Shown here one piece after another: positions 44,862-53,707 of a stretch of 64,000 nucleotides of DNA. Source of the stretch: Arthrobacter sp. PvP023 (GTDB lineage: Bacteria; Actinomycetota; Actinomycetes; Actinomycetales; Micrococcaceae); assembly GCF_017832975.1 (NCBI RefSeq), contig NZ_JAFIBI010000001.1:310001-374000 (forward strand), written 5' to 3'. The notes beneath the pieces were generated by a model. The model was not told the DNA's origin. It searched no databases and worked only from the letters and a program-made list of their open reading frames with translations. Position numbers and translations under genes: made by a program. Position 1 is the first letter of the stretch, and each line of letters opens with the position of its first letter.

Positions 44862-46196
44862 ATGAACGAAGAACCACCGGCAAGGGACGCAGCAACCTCC
44901 ATCCAGGTTGATGCGTCCTTTGCCGCACTCGCCGACCGCCGACGCGGCCGGCTCCGCCGTTACCTGTACCGGCGGCCCAGGGTCATGGATGCGGTGGTGG
45001 TGCTCTGCTACCTGTTGCTGGTCACGCCCACCGCCGTGGACGCCGGGCTCGACGGCGGCTGGGCAGCCACCGCGCTGCTCGCCGCAGTCGCCGCGGCCCT
45101 CTTTTTCCGGCGGTCCCATCCGGTGGCCGTTGTTGCCGCCGTAGCCGTGCTGGAAGTGGGCATCACCGTCCTGCACCCCTGGGGCTCCAATGTTTCCGCG
45201 GGGCTGTGGTTTGCGCTGTATGCGTTGGCCGTCCAGCGGTCCCGCCGGTTCTCCATCACGGCGCTGGCGCTGGCAAATGCCCCGCTATCCCTGATGTATT
45301 TCCTGACCCTCGTGGGACCGCTGGAACGCGCCCTTCCCAACGGTGGTCCCGCAGCGCCGGAGAATTCGCAGCTGGTCTTTGGCATCGTTGCCGGCATCAC
45401 CATCACGCTGTCCAACATCATCGCCACCGGTATCGGCATTTCCATCCGGCAGAGGCGGGAACACGAAGAGGAAATCGCTGCCTGGGCGGCCCGGACCGCG
45501 GCACTGGGTTCAGTCACCGAACGCAACCGGATCGCCCGGGAGATGCACGACGTCGTGGCCCACTCCCTGACGGTGATGCTCACCTTGTCCGACGGCGCCG
45601 CGGTGGTGGTCAGGAAGAGCCCGGAGCGCGCGGCTGAGGTCCTGACGGAGATTTCCCGGACCGGACGCACCGCCTTGGGAGACATGCGCCGGGTGCTGGG
45701 CGTCCTGCGCGACGAGTCGCCGGCGGGCCAGGCGCCCAGGCAACCCCTGAGCGCCGGCAACAGCCTGGCCAAACTCCTCGAGGGTTTCCGCACGGCGGGG
45801 TTGCCGCTGCACTATTCGCACACCGGGCCGGCCCTTCCCGAGGATGCGGCCTTCCAGCTGACCGTCTACCGCATCGTGCAGGAATCACTCACCAACGTCC
45901 TCCGCTACGGCCGGGCGCTCAGCCGGGTGGAGGTGAGCATGGTCCGGGCAGGCGGGACGGTCACCATTGAAGTGCTCGACGACGGCAGGGGTACCGTGGG
46001 CCACGGGGCGGCGGGCCCGGGCGGATCCGGGGTAGCGGCGGGCGGCCCCGGACCGCTGGGTTCCGGCCAGGGCCTGACCGGCATGCGTGAGCGGGCCGGC
46101 ATTTACGGCGGTACGGTGGAAGCCGGACGCCCTGCCGGCGGCGGATGGCGCGTCCGGGCAGTTCTGAATTGGAATGGGGACCAAGGAAAAACATGA
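44862..46196 (+). CDS. Sensor histidine kinase, NarL/DesK class
   Basis: 444 aa. About five membrane helices between residues 45 and 190 with minimal outer loops, a coiled linker, then a HisKA_3 domain with His229 (REMHDVVAHSL) and a HATPase_c domain (DDGRGTVG, then GLTGMRERAGIYGG) carrying a Gly-rich insertion (HGAAGPGGSGVAAGGPGPLG). It overlaps its response regulator by four bases (ATGA). It is encoded just after an ABC-2 exporter, a layout in which the kinase usually senses the exporter's substrate or membrane stress. Confidence 0.9.
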   Translation: MNEEPPARDAATSIQVDASFAALADRRRGRLRRYLYRRPRVMDAVVVLCYLLLVTPTAVDAGLDGGWAATALLAAVAAALFFRRSHPVAVVAAVAVLEVGITVLHPWGSNVSAGLWFALYALAVQRSRRFSITALALANAPLSLMYFLTLVGPLERALPNGGPAAPENSQLVFGIVAGITITLSNIIATGIGISIRQRREHEEEIAAWAARTAALGSVTERNRIAREMHDVVAHSLTVMLTLSDGAAVVVRKSPERAAEVLTEISRTGRTALGDMRRVLGVLRDESPAGQAPRQPLSAGNSLAKLLEGFRTAGLPLHYSHTGPALPEDAAFQLTVYRIVQESLTNVLRYGRALSRVEVSMVRAGGTVTIEVLDDGRGTVGHGAAGPGGSGVAAGGPGPLGSGQGLTGMRERAGIYGGTVEAGRPAGGGWRVRAVLNWNGDQGKT

Positions 46197-46951
46197 ATGG
46201 CAATGCACCGATCAAAGTCCTGCTGGTGGACGACCAGCCGCTGCTAAGGATGGGCTTCCGCCTGATCCTTGAGGGCGAGGACGATCTTCGGATCGTGGGC
46301 GAAGCATCCGACGGCGCGGAAGCGATCCGGCAGGTCAGGGAAGTGGACCCCGACGTGGTGTTGATGGATGTCCGGATGCCGGTCCTGGACGGAATAGAGG
46401 CAACCCGGGCGGTGACCTCGTCCGGCTCCCACGCGAAGGTGATCATCCTCACGACCTTCGATCTCGACGAATACGCCTTTGCCGGCCTGCAGGCGGGCGC
46501 TTCGGCATTTCTGCTCAAGGATGTGGCACCGGCCGAACTGGTGAGTGCCGTGCGTGTGGTGGCGAGCGGCGACGCCGTGGTGGCGCCCCGTGTCACGCGC
46601 CGGCTGCTGGAAGCCTATGTCCGGGAGGGGAACCCGTCGGCAATCCCAGGACAACCAGCAGGCGCCCCCGCCCCCGCTCCGGCAGCCGGCCGGGGCCGGC
46701 ACCCGCACGGCGAAGAGCAGCAGAGGGACCCCCTGCTGGAGGCACTGACGCCCCGGGAAACGGAGATGCTGGAGGCCATGGCAGAGGGACTGTCCAACGC
46801 CGAGATCGCCCACAGGTTCTTCCTTTCCGAGGCTACAGTGAAGACGCATGTGCGCCGGATCCTCGCCAAACTGCATCTCCGGGACAGGGTGCAGGCGGTG
46901 GTCTACGCCTATGAAACCGGACTGGTGGTGCCCAGCAATCCGGACTATTAG
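46193..46951 (+). CDS. NarL/FixJ-family response regulator
   Basis: 252 aa. The receiver has phospho-acceptor Asp59 (DVVLMDVRMPVLDG), the LTTFD Thr and LLKDVAP Lys. An unusually long flexible Pro/Ala-rich linker of about 35 residues (after AYVREGN) precedes the LuxR HTH (LTPRETEMLEAMAEGLSNAE, LSEATVKTHVRRILAKLHL). The ATG overlaps the kinase stop. Probable binder of the CCCTGA repeats upstream of the operon. Confidence 0.9.
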   Translation: MNGNAPIKVLLVDDQPLLRMGFRLILEGEDDLRIVGEASDGAEAIRQVREVDPDVVLMDVRMPVLDGIEATRAVTSSGSHAKVIILTTFDLDEYAFAGLQAGASAFLLKDVAPAELVSAVRVVASGDAVVAPRVTRRLLEAYVREGNPSAIPGQPAGAPAPAPAAGRGRHPHGEEQQRDPLLEALTPRETEMLEAMAEGLSNAEIAHRFFLSEATVKTHVRRILAKLHLRDRVQAVVYAYETGLVVPSNPDY

Positions 46952-47179
46952 CTACTCTGAGGTAGATTTCGGGCACATTTCAAAGTTGCCCTAAAGGTCA
47001 CTCCTGTTGCGTATTGGTGCCCTGCATTGTGTGAAGCTCCCTTTACGGTAACGTCAAAATGTTCGACTGCACATGATCCGGGCGGCGGCATCGGGTCTAG
47101 GGTGAAAAAGAAATGTGGCCTGCAACACGGTGATCCGTGTCGCCCGGGGCCCACACCCTCAACGAAGGACGGCGCTTCC

Positions 47180-48598
47180 ATGCACGCTGACCAACAGCTT
47201 TCCAAGTCCCTGAAACCAAGGCACCTTTCGATGATCGCCATCGCCGGCGTGATTGGCGCCGGACTCTTTGTGGGTTCCGGTGCTGCCATCCAGCAGGCCG
47301 GTCCCGGCATCCTGCTCGCCTACATGGCCGCAGGAATTGTGGTGATCCTGGTGATGCGGATGCTCGGTGAAATGGCTGCCGCCAATCCTGAAACCGGATC
47401 ATTCTCCACCTACGCGGACAAGGCGCTGGGCCGGTGGGCCGGATTCAGCATCGGCTGGCTCTACGCGTGGTTCTGGATCATCGTCCTCGGGATTGAGGCC
47501 ACCGCCGGTGCGGCCATCATGCACCGCTGGGTTCCGGGCATCGACCAGTGGGTGTGGGCCCTGGTCCTCATGGTCCTGCTGACGCTCACCAACCTGGGCT
47601 CGGTGAAATCGTACGGAGAATTCGAGTTCTGGTTCGCCTCCATCAAAGTGGCCGCCATTGTGTTGTTCCTGCTCTTCGGCGTGGCCGCCATCCTGGGCCT
47701 GATTCCCGGAGTTCCGGCACCCGGACTGGACAACCTGGTCAACAACGGCGGATTCCTGCCCAACGGCCCCGGAGCGGTCCTCGCCGGCATCCTGGTGGTT
47801 GTGTTCTCCTTCTTCGGCGCCGAAATCGCCACCATTGCCGCCGGTGAATCCGAGAACCCGGTGGACGCCGTCAAGAAGGCCGTGAAGTCCACTGTCTGGC
47901 GCATCCTGGTGTTCTACATCGGCTCCATCGCCATCGTGGTCACCCTGCTGCCGTGGAACTCCGCCTCCGTTGCCAAGAGCCCGTACGTTGCCGTGATCGA
48001 ACTGTTCGGCATCCCCGGCGCCGGAACCATCATGGACATTGTGGTGCTGACTTCGGTGCTGTCCTGCCTGAACTCCGGCCTCTACACCGCCAGCCGCATG
48101 CTGTTCTCCCTCGCCCGCCGCGGGGACGCACCCCGCGCCTGGACGAGGATCTCCGGCCGCGGCGTTCCAGCGTCCGCCGTGCTGGCCTCAACCGTGGTTG
48201 GGTTCATCACTGTGGGACTGAACTACATCGCCCCGGATACCGTGTTCCTGTTCCTCGTAAACACCTCGGGTGCGATTGCGCTGTTCGTCTGGCTGGTAAT
48301 CGCCTCCTCGCAGCTCGTCCTCCGCCAGCGCATGGGTGCCGCCGCCAAGGACCTTGCCCTTAAGATGTGGCTGTTCCCGTACCTGACCTGGGTGGCCATC
48401 GCCAGCATCGTCGCGCTGCTTATCGGCATGGTGATCCTGGAATCCACGCGGGAGTCGCTGCTGCTCTCACTGGGCCTGGCCGCTGTGGTGGTGGGCGTGG
48501 GTGTCTGGCGTTACCGCAAGGGCCTCGGCGCCACTGGCACTGTTACGGAAGAGACCGCACCGGAAGAAGCCGGCGTGAGTGCCGGCCCGGCGTCGTAA
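47180..48598 (+). CDS. APC-family amino acid permease (GABA permease-like)
   Basis: 472 aa, 12 membrane helices. The first helix has the consensus IAIAGVIGAGLFVGSGAAI, and FFGAEIATIAAGES is helix 6-7 signature sequence. Closest by pattern to GabP/AnsP/ProY transporters of the AAT branch; the exact amino acid cannot be named. The ATG with AAGGA upstream was chosen over an upstream frame extension. The 228-bp leader contains an inverted repeat ACACGG-TGAT-CCGTGT (47125-47140) that could be an operator. Confidence 0.88.
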   Translation: MHADQQLSKSLKPRHLSMIAIAGVIGAGLFVGSGAAIQQAGPGILLAYMAAGIVVILVMRMLGEMAAANPETGSFSTYADKALGRWAGFSIGWLYAWFWIIVLGIEATAGAAIMHRWVPGIDQWVWALVLMVLLTLTNLGSVKSYGEFEFWFASIKVAAIVLFLLFGVAAILGLIPGVPAPGLDNLVNNGGFLPNGPGAVLAGILVVVFSFFGAEIATIAAGESENPVDAVKKAVKSTVWRILVFYIGSIAIVVTLLPWNSASVAKSPYVAVIELFGIPGAGTIMDIVVLTSVLSCLNSGLYTASRMLFSLARRGDAPRAWTRISGRGVPASAVLASTVVGFITVGLNYIAPDTVFLFLVNTSGAIALFVWLVIASSQLVLRQRMGAAAKDLALKMWLFPYLTWVAIASIVALLIGMVILESTRESLLLSLGLAAVVVGVGVWRYRKGLGATGTVTEETAPEEAGVSAGPAS

Positions 48599-48660
48599 TT
48601 CAAAGGCGCTAGCCCGGGAAGCGGCTTAGCGCAACAGGAGCGGGCCCAGCCCGCCCGGAA

Positions 48661-48701
48661 ACGGAGTCCGGCCACCTTCAGTCAAGGTGACCGGACTCCG
48701 T
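48661..48701. terminator. Long hairpin at the convergent gene ends
   Basis: ACGGAGTCCGG (48661-48671) pairs with CCGGACTCCGT (48691-48701), continuing inward with CCACCTT/AAGGTGA. It lies between the permease and the convergent 94-residue gene, overlapping the latter's last codons; probably a bidirectional terminator. Confidence 0.65.
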
Positions 48702-48962
48702 TCCGTTTGGAGCCGGCTGCACCGCGTCGAAGAAACGATGATCCCCGGTTGCGGCGGATGATCCGTGAATGCGGGAGCGGATGAAGCTGACGTCTGCCGC
48801 GGTGAGCTGTATGGCACCGTGCTGATCGCGGACCACGGGCTCGTCCGCAACCCGGGCGACGATGGCCGAAATCGTCCTGGGCAGCACAACGCACCCGGGA
48901 TTGTCCATGAGCCACTGGCGGGTCGCGGGATCAAGCCGGTGCCACTGTGATTTCAGTTCCAT
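48678..48962 (-). CDS. Hypothetical protein, 94 aa
   Basis: No named domain. The N-terminal half (MELKSQWHRLDPATRQWLM, then NPGCVVLPRTISAIV) looks like a real folded protein and its composition fits the neighbours; such short proteins of this type occur in Arthrobacter genomes as far as I recall. The last 14 codons coincide with the terminator hairpin. No strong ribosome binding site. It is convergent with the amino acid permease. Confidence 0.6.
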   Translation of the reverse strand: MELKSQWHRLDPATRQWLMDNPGCVVLPRTISAIVARVADEPVVRDQHGAIQLTAADVSFIRSRIHGSSAATGDHRFFDAVQPAPNGTESGHLD

Positions 48963-49031
48963 GAGGGGACCCGTTCCATGTGTTGGTTAGCCTCTTTCCC
49001 GGTCGGGCTGCTGTTTGATGGCGGAGCTGGG

Positions 49032-49517
49032 CTAATCGCGGCTGATGGGAAGCCGCTTCTCGGCGGCATCGGTTCCAGGTGCCGCGGGAAGAGGGGTCCT
49101 GACTTCCAGGACGCCGTTCCGGAAGGACACTTTGATGTCCTTGTCCGTCACACCCTCCGGCAACGGCAGGTTGCGGCTGAATCGGCGATACCTCAGTCCG
49201 GAAGGAAAGCGGTCCCCGTCGGAGTTGCCGCCGGCCTCGTCGCGCCCTGCCCGGATGTGCAGCACTCCGCCGGCCACTGAAACCTCAATGTCCCTGTCGG
49301 GATCAGCGCCGGGCATCTGGGCCCGGACCACGAGGGTCTCCTCGTCGACGTACTCGTCGACACTGACTTCCGCGACGCTCGCGGCCATTGGCGCGTCCGG
49401 GTGTTCGAAGGGGCGTGCCATCGCGCCAGCGAACGGTGACGGCTTCCTGCCCGCCCCGTCCTGGGCAGACGGCCACCGGGCCGATTCGAACGGGGACCAT
49501 TTCAACGCACCGGACAT
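49032..49517 (-). CDS. Hsp20/alpha-crystallin small heat shock protein
   Basis: 161 aa. The alpha-crystallin domain spans about 55-145 (DEETLVVRAQMPGADPDRDI, then FSRNLPLPEGV and FRNGVLEVRTPLP, the family's A-x-x-x-n-GVL signature). It should bind unfolding proteins without ATP. The ATG (MSGALKW) has GGAGAGAG upstream. It is divergent from a DUF1508 gene; the shared 254-bp region contains two DosR-like boxes, matching the known control of alpha-crystallin (hspX) by DosR in mycobacteria. Confidence 0.9.
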   Translation of the reverse strand: MSGALKWSPFESARWPSAQDGAGRKPSPFAGAMARPFEHPDAPMAASVAEVSVDEYVDEETLVVRAQMPGADPDRDIEVSVAGGVLHIRAGRDEAGGNSDGDRFPSGLRYRRFSRNLPLPEGVTDKDIKVSFRNGVLEVRTPLPAAPGTDAAEKRLPISRD

Positions 49518-49609
49518 AGCTCTCTCCTGATTGTTCTCCTGGCAAGCCGACACCCATTGGCGGCCCGGACCCAAACCCCAGTAGATACCCATCCCCGGAC
49601 CGGACAACA

Positions 49610-49705
49610 GGGCCCAAAGTCCCCGGTGGTGCAGGAGTGAACCCGCCCACAGGCAGAGCCCGCATCCGCGTGCGGGAATTTATCCAAACAGAGGACTTTC
49701 GTCCC
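49610..49705. promoter_or_regulatory. Two DosR/DevR-like boxes between hsp20 and the DUF1508 gene
   Basis: GGGCCCAAAGTCCC (49610-49623) and AGGACTTTCGTCCC (49692-49705). Each differs from the DosR core GGGACT-WW-AGTCCC at two positions. They stand 93 bp before the hsp20 start and 66 bp before the DUF1508 start respectively, so one box per divergent gene. Confidence 0.55.
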
Positions 49706-49771
49706 TTACCGGTCGAAGGCATGCGGGGCATCATGGATGGGAATCCCCACGACCACCTTCGGAAGGAAACC

Positions 49772-50047
49772 ATGGCGGGACAATTTGAACTTTTCGCGGA
49801 CGATGCAGCCGGGGTGCGTTTCAGGATGATCGCCCCCGACGGCACGGTGCTGGCCGTGTCCCGGCCGTTTCCGGATACCAGGGCGGCCGCCGCCGGCATC
49901 GAGGCAATGCGGGAATGCGCCGGCACAGGACTGATCAGGAACCTTTGTCCAAACGTCCACGAGCCGGTAAAGACCCGAACCATGAAGACCCCCGCACCCT
50001 CGGCAGTCGCACAGCGGGCTCACAGGAAAGGCCTATGCGCGGCATAG
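49772..50047 (+). CDS. DUF1508 (YegP-like) protein
   Basis: 91 aa. One DUF1508 domain (residues 2-60: GQFELFADDAAGVRFRMI, then PDTRAAAAGIEAMRECA), a small beta-beta-beta-alpha fold of unknown function often linked to stress. A basic tail (HRKGLCAA) follows. The ATG has GGAAGGAAA upstream. Divergence from hsp20 and a DosR-like box 66 bp upstream suggest hypoxia or stationary-phase induction; this is inference from the motif. Confidence 0.8.
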   Translation: MAGQFELFADDAAGVRFRMIAPDGTVLAVSRPFPDTRAAAAGIEAMRECAGTGLIRNLCPNVHEPVKTRTMKTPAPSAVAQRAHRKGLCAA

Positions 50048-50069
50048 CCCGTCAGCGTTTGATGTGTCC

Positions 50070-50984
50070 ATGACAACGTCACCGCAACCTTCCCGCGAAC
50101 CCCATCCCGACCACGATCGCGGCCTTGAATTCGACCTCTCCACCCTGATGAGCCGGCGTTCCCTGGGCCTCTTTTTCGGTGCCGGCACAGCGGCCGCCGC
50201 CTTGGCAGCCTGCACTCCCGGCGGCGGGTCCGCTTCCGGAACGGCGAGCACGACGGCGGCCGCCAGCAGTTCCGCAACCACCACGCCGACTCCCTCAGCG
50301 TCTGCGTCCGCTACACCCTCCGCGTCACCCACGCTGACCCGTGCCATCGCTGAATGCGGCGTGGAAATTCCGCAGGAGACAGCGGGGCCCTATCCTGGAG
50401 ACGGTTCCAATGGCCCCAACGTCCTGGAGGCGTCCGGCGTGGTCCGGCAGGACATCACCGCCAGCTTCGGGACCTCCACCACCAAGGCCGAAGGCATCCC
50501 GCTGACGGTCACCTTGACTCTCCTGGACAACGCCAGCGGCTGCAAACCCCTTGCCGGGGCCGCCGTCTACGCCTGGCACTGCGACCGGGACGGCAAATAC
50601 TCGATGTACGACGCCGGACTTGAAAATGAGAACTTCCTTCGCGGTGTCCAGGAAGCGGATGCCAACGGGCAGGTCTCTTTCACCACCATCTACCCCGGTG
50701 CCTACAACGGCCGCTGGCCGCACATCCACTTCGAAGTCTTCGAGTCCATGAGCAATGCCACGGCTGCCGGCCAGGTGCTGGCGGTCTCCCAGATCGCCAT
50801 GACGGAGGCAGCATGCAACGAGGTTTACGCAACGGCAGGATATGAGTCCAGTGCCCGGAATTTTCCGAACACCACGCTTACCTCGGACAACGTGTTTGGC
50901 GACGATGGCGGAATCCACCAGTTGGCCACCATGTCCGGTTCAGTGGCCGCCGGCTACTCGGCAGGACTCAACGTCACGGTCTAG
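50070..50984 (+). CDS. Exported intradiol dioxygenase-like lipoprotein
   Basis: 304 aa. An N-terminal twin-arginine-like signal (MSRRSLGLFFGAGTAAAALAAC) ends in a lipobox (LAAC). A Ser/Thr/Ala/Pro-rich linker (to about residue 90) follows, then an intradiol ring-cleavage dioxygenase fold (about 95-300): TAGPYPGDGSNGPNVL, AVYAWHCDRDGKYSMY and YPGAYNGRWPHIHFEV supply the Tyr/Tyr/His/His ligands expected for Fe(III). A membrane-anchored, probably Tat-exported aromatic-ring dioxygenase is unusual; the substrate is unknown. An in-frame GTG six bases upstream is an alternative start. Confidence 0.82.
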   Translation: MTTSPQPSREPHPDHDRGLEFDLSTLMSRRSLGLFFGAGTAAAALAACTPGGGSASGTASTTAAASSSATTTPTPSASASATPSASPTLTRAIAECGVEIPQETAGPYPGDGSNGPNVLEASGVVRQDITASFGTSTTKAEGIPLTVTLTLLDNASGCKPLAGAAVYAWHCDRDGKYSMYDAGLENENFLRGVQEADANGQVSFTTIYPGAYNGRWPHIHFEVFESMSNATAAGQVLAVSQIAMTEAACNEVYATAGYESSARNFPNTTLTSDNVFGDDGGIHQLATMSGSVAAGYSAGLNVTV

Positions 50985-51032
50985 GACAAGGCCTCAGGCG
51001 CGGGCCGCCGGGTCCCGGCTAGACTCGGAGCC

Positions 51033-52376
51033 ATGCCTTCCCACGCCACTGCCGCAGACCACATCCAGGACCTCGGCGCGTACGTCAGCGCCTCGCCGTC
51101 GAGCTTTCACGCAGTACAGGAAGCCGCGAGCCGGCTGGACCAGGCGGGCTTCACCGGCCTGGACGAACTGGCGGCATGGCCGGCCGGCAGTGGCACGAAT
51201 GGCGGTGGGGCGGGGCGGTTCTATGTGGTCCGCGACGGCGCCCTGATCGCATGGGTGACTCCGAAGAATGCCGGACCGACCACCGGCTTCAACATCCTCG
51301 GGGCACACACCGATTCGCCGTCATTCAAACTCAAGCCCAAGCCCACCACGGGAAAATTCGGCTGGCTGCAGGCCGGTGTGGAGGTCTACGGCGGCCCCCT
51401 GCTCAATTCCTGGCTGGACCGGGAACTGCAGCTGGCCGGCCGGCTGGTGATGCTGGACGGTACACAGCGCCTGACCGCCACCGGTCCGCTGCTGAGGTTC
51501 CCGCAGCTCGCCATCCACCTGGATCGCGCGGTCAATGAGGGCCTGGTGCTGGACAAGCAGCAGCACATGAATCCCGTCTTTGGGCTCGGCGATCCGGGAG
51601 CCGAGGACCTCCTCGCGCTGCTGGCCGAACGGGCCACCGCAGCGGCTCCCGGCTCCGCGCCGGTGGATCCGGGACAGATCGGCGGGTACGACGTCGTTGT
51701 GGCAGACACGCAACCGGCCGCGGTTTTCGGGGCCAAGGGTGAGTTCTTTGCCTCCGGACGGCTGGACAACCTGTCCGCCACCCATGCCGGCCTGGCCGCG
51801 CTCATCGCACATGCCGAGGCCGGAGACCAGGAGGACGGGGGCCCCGTCGCGGTACTGGCGGCGTTCGACCACGAGGAGATCGGTTCCAACTCGCGGTCGG
51901 GGGCCTGCGGACCGCTCCTCGAAGACGTCTTGGTGCGCATCTCGGACGGCCTCGGGGCGTCGGCCAGCCAGCGCCGGCAGGCCCTGGCGGCGTCGTTCTG
52001 CGTGTCGGCCGACGCCGGCCACGCGGTGCACCCGAACTACGCGGAGCGCCATGACCCGGTCAACCGGCCTGTGCTCAACGGCGGCCCGTTGCTCAAGATC
52101 AACGCCAACCAGCGCTACGCGACCGACGGCCCGGGTGCCGCCTTCTGGGCGCGGCTGTGCTCCGATGCGGGGGTCCCGTACCAGGAGTTCGTCTCGAACA
52201 ACGTGATGCCGTGCGGGTCCACGATCGGGCCGCTGACGGCGACGCGGCTGGGTATCAGGACCGTGGACGTAGGTGTGCCGCTGCTGTCCATGCACTCCGC
52301 CCGTGAACTCTGCGGCGTCGAAGACCCCTTCCGGCTGGCCCGGGTGACCGAGCTGTTCTTCCGGACGGCTGCCTAG
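51033..52376 (+). CDS. apeB: M18 family aminopeptidase
   Basis: 447 aa, dinuclear metallo-aminopeptidase releasing acidic or neutral N-terminal residues. The metal and catalytic motifs are complete: GAHTDSPSF, DNLSATH, FDHEEIGS, SADAGHAVHPN and SMHSAREL. The length agrees with the family (about 430-460). ATG start 48 bases after the dioxygenase gene; convergent with the DUF1345 gene. Confidence 0.92.
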   Translation: MPSHATAADHIQDLGAYVSASPSSFHAVQEAASRLDQAGFTGLDELAAWPAGSGTNGGGAGRFYVVRDGALIAWVTPKNAGPTTGFNILGAHTDSPSFKLKPKPTTGKFGWLQAGVEVYGGPLLNSWLDRELQLAGRLVMLDGTQRLTATGPLLRFPQLAIHLDRAVNEGLVLDKQQHMNPVFGLGDPGAEDLLALLAERATAAAPGSAPVDPGQIGGYDVVVADTQPAAVFGAKGEFFASGRLDNLSATHAGLAALIAHAEAGDQEDGGPVAVLAAFDHEEIGSNSRSGACGPLLEDVLVRISDGLGASASQRRQALAASFCVSADAGHAVHPNYAERHDPVNRPVLNGGPLLKINANQRYATDGPGAAFWARLCSDAGVPYQEFVSNNVMPCGSTIGPLTATRLGIRTVDVGVPLLSMHSARELCGVEDPFRLARVTELFFRTAA

Positions 52377-52411
52377 GCGGGGATGTATGTGCCCGTGCAA
52401 CAGGCCGGTTC

Positions 52412-53080
52412 TTACGCGAGCCCGATCACCAGGTTGATGGTGGTGGCCAGGATGACGGTGCCGAAGAGATAGGACAGCAGGCTGTGTTTGAGCGCTTCGG
52501 CCCTGATGAGGTGGTTCTGCAGATTGGTGTCGGACACCTGGTATGTCATGCCCAGGCTCGTGGCCAGGTAGGCGAAGTCCGTGTACTGCGGAGGCCGGTC
52601 CTGGTTGAAATCTATGCCGCCCGCGTCCGATCCGCCGCGCTTCCCGGGACTGTAGTACAGCTCGGCGTAGCGCAGGGTGAAAAGGGTCTGCACCAGGATC
52701 CACGACAACGCGACGCACGCCAGGGCCAGGAGGCCGCCGCTCAGTCGCGAGCCGCCGTCGGACCTGTGCGAGTCCACCACCACGGCGGCAACTGCGGCCA
52801 GGCTGGCGACGTTGGCCACCAGGATGAGCAGGTCGGTGGTGCTGCGGGACGGGTCCTCAGACGTCGCGTGGGCGCGGGTCCCTGCGGGGTCGAGGCGTCC
52901 CACTACAAGCCAGACCCAGGCCACGTAGACCAGTGCGGCGCTGCCCCAGCCGACGGCCGGCGCCTCCACCCAATATCCGGACAGTCCGGTGGCCGCAGCG
53001 GCCGCCAGCCCGGTCATAACCATGGCAAGAAACCGCAGCCGGCTTCGTTTCACCCTGGCGGGCAGCGGGCTGGTGTCCAT
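52412..53080 (-). CDS. DUF1345 membrane protein
   Basis: 222 aa, five membrane helices (for example LAMVMTGLAAAAATGLSGYW and LLALACVALSWILVQTLF). The family segment YTDFAYLATSLGMTYQVSDT is well conserved and defines DUF1345. Function unknown. The ATG (MDTSPLPAR) was chosen because the preceding 29 codons of the open frame are not protein-like. Confidence 0.85.
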   Translation of the reverse strand: MDTSPLPARVKRSRLRFLAMVMTGLAAAAATGLSGYWVEAPAVGWGSAALVYVAWVWLVVGRLDPAGTRAHATSEDPSRSTTDLLILVANVASLAAVAAVVVDSHRSDGGSRLSGGLLALACVALSWILVQTLFTLRYAELYYSPGKRGGSDAGGIDFNQDRPPQYTDFAYLATSLGMTYQVSDTNLQNHLIRAEALKHSLLSYLFGTVILATTINLVIGLA

Positions 53081-53292
53081 GTGTCGATACTCTAGCCAAA
53101 CAAACAGGCTGCGCCCGGTTCCGGTTCGTTTTTCCACATAGGGGCCCGGAGCGTTTCCGCCCGGCACGGACCCGGGACTAGCCTGAAGCGGTCACGAATC
53201 GCCGAAACCGGCCTAAATGCACTAAGATATTGAAGTCTGTGCTGCGTCCTGCCTCCGTTTTGGGGACGGATGCGCACGGCACCGCAAATGAA

Positions 53293-53335
53293 CCTCCTGT
53301 TACGGAAATGCCGTAACCGCTTAGCCCAAAGGAGG
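53293..53335 (+). promoter_or_regulatory. Probable S6:S18 autoregulatory leader of rpsF
   Basis: A 7-bp hairpin GTTACGG-AAATG-CCGTAAC (53299-53317) lies inside an outer stem where CCTCC (53293-53297) can pair with GGAGG (53331-53335), the rpsF Shine-Dalgarno sequence. A CCG sits at the 3' side of the inner stem in the bulge, as in the described S6:S18-binding leader motif. S6:S18 binding would lock the SD and shut off the operon. Confidence 0.65.
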
Positions 53336-53346
53336 TGGGTTCACAT

Positions 53347-53652
53347 ATGCGTCCTTACGAATTGATGGTAATCATCGACCCCGAGGTCGAAGAGCGTACC
53401 GTTGAGCCGTCGCTTCAGAAGTTCCTGAACGTCATCACCAACGATGGTGGAACCATCGAAAAGGTTGACATCTGGGGCCGTCGTCGACTGGCTTACGAAA
53501 TCAAGAAGAAGTCTGAAGGTATCTACGCCGTGGTGAACTTCACCGCCAAGCCGGACACCGCCAAGGAACTTGACCGCCAGCTGAGTCTCAACGAGACCAT
53601 CATGCGCACCAAGATCACCCGCCCCGAAGAGCAGAAGGTCGTTGCTGAGTAA
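53347..53652 (+). CDS. rpsF: 30S ribosomal protein S6
   Basis: 101-residue S6, which binds S18 on the 30S platform. [17 protein letters not shown] is the classic start and [15 protein letters not shown] the conserved loop. The ATG at MRPYE was chosen, with AAAGGAGG upstream (a four-codon-earlier start lacks support). First gene of the rpsF-ssb-rpsR-rplI operon. Confidence 0.97.
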   Translation: MRPYELMVIIDPEVEERTVEPSLQKFLNVITNDGGTIEKVDIWGRRRLAYEIKKKSEGIYAVVNFTAKPDTAKELDRQLSLNETIMRTKITRPEEQKVVAE

Positions 53653-53707
53653 TTTCAGCATCGTGCATTCAATCTTTACCCCGCAGGAACGAACAAGGAG
53701 GCAGTAG

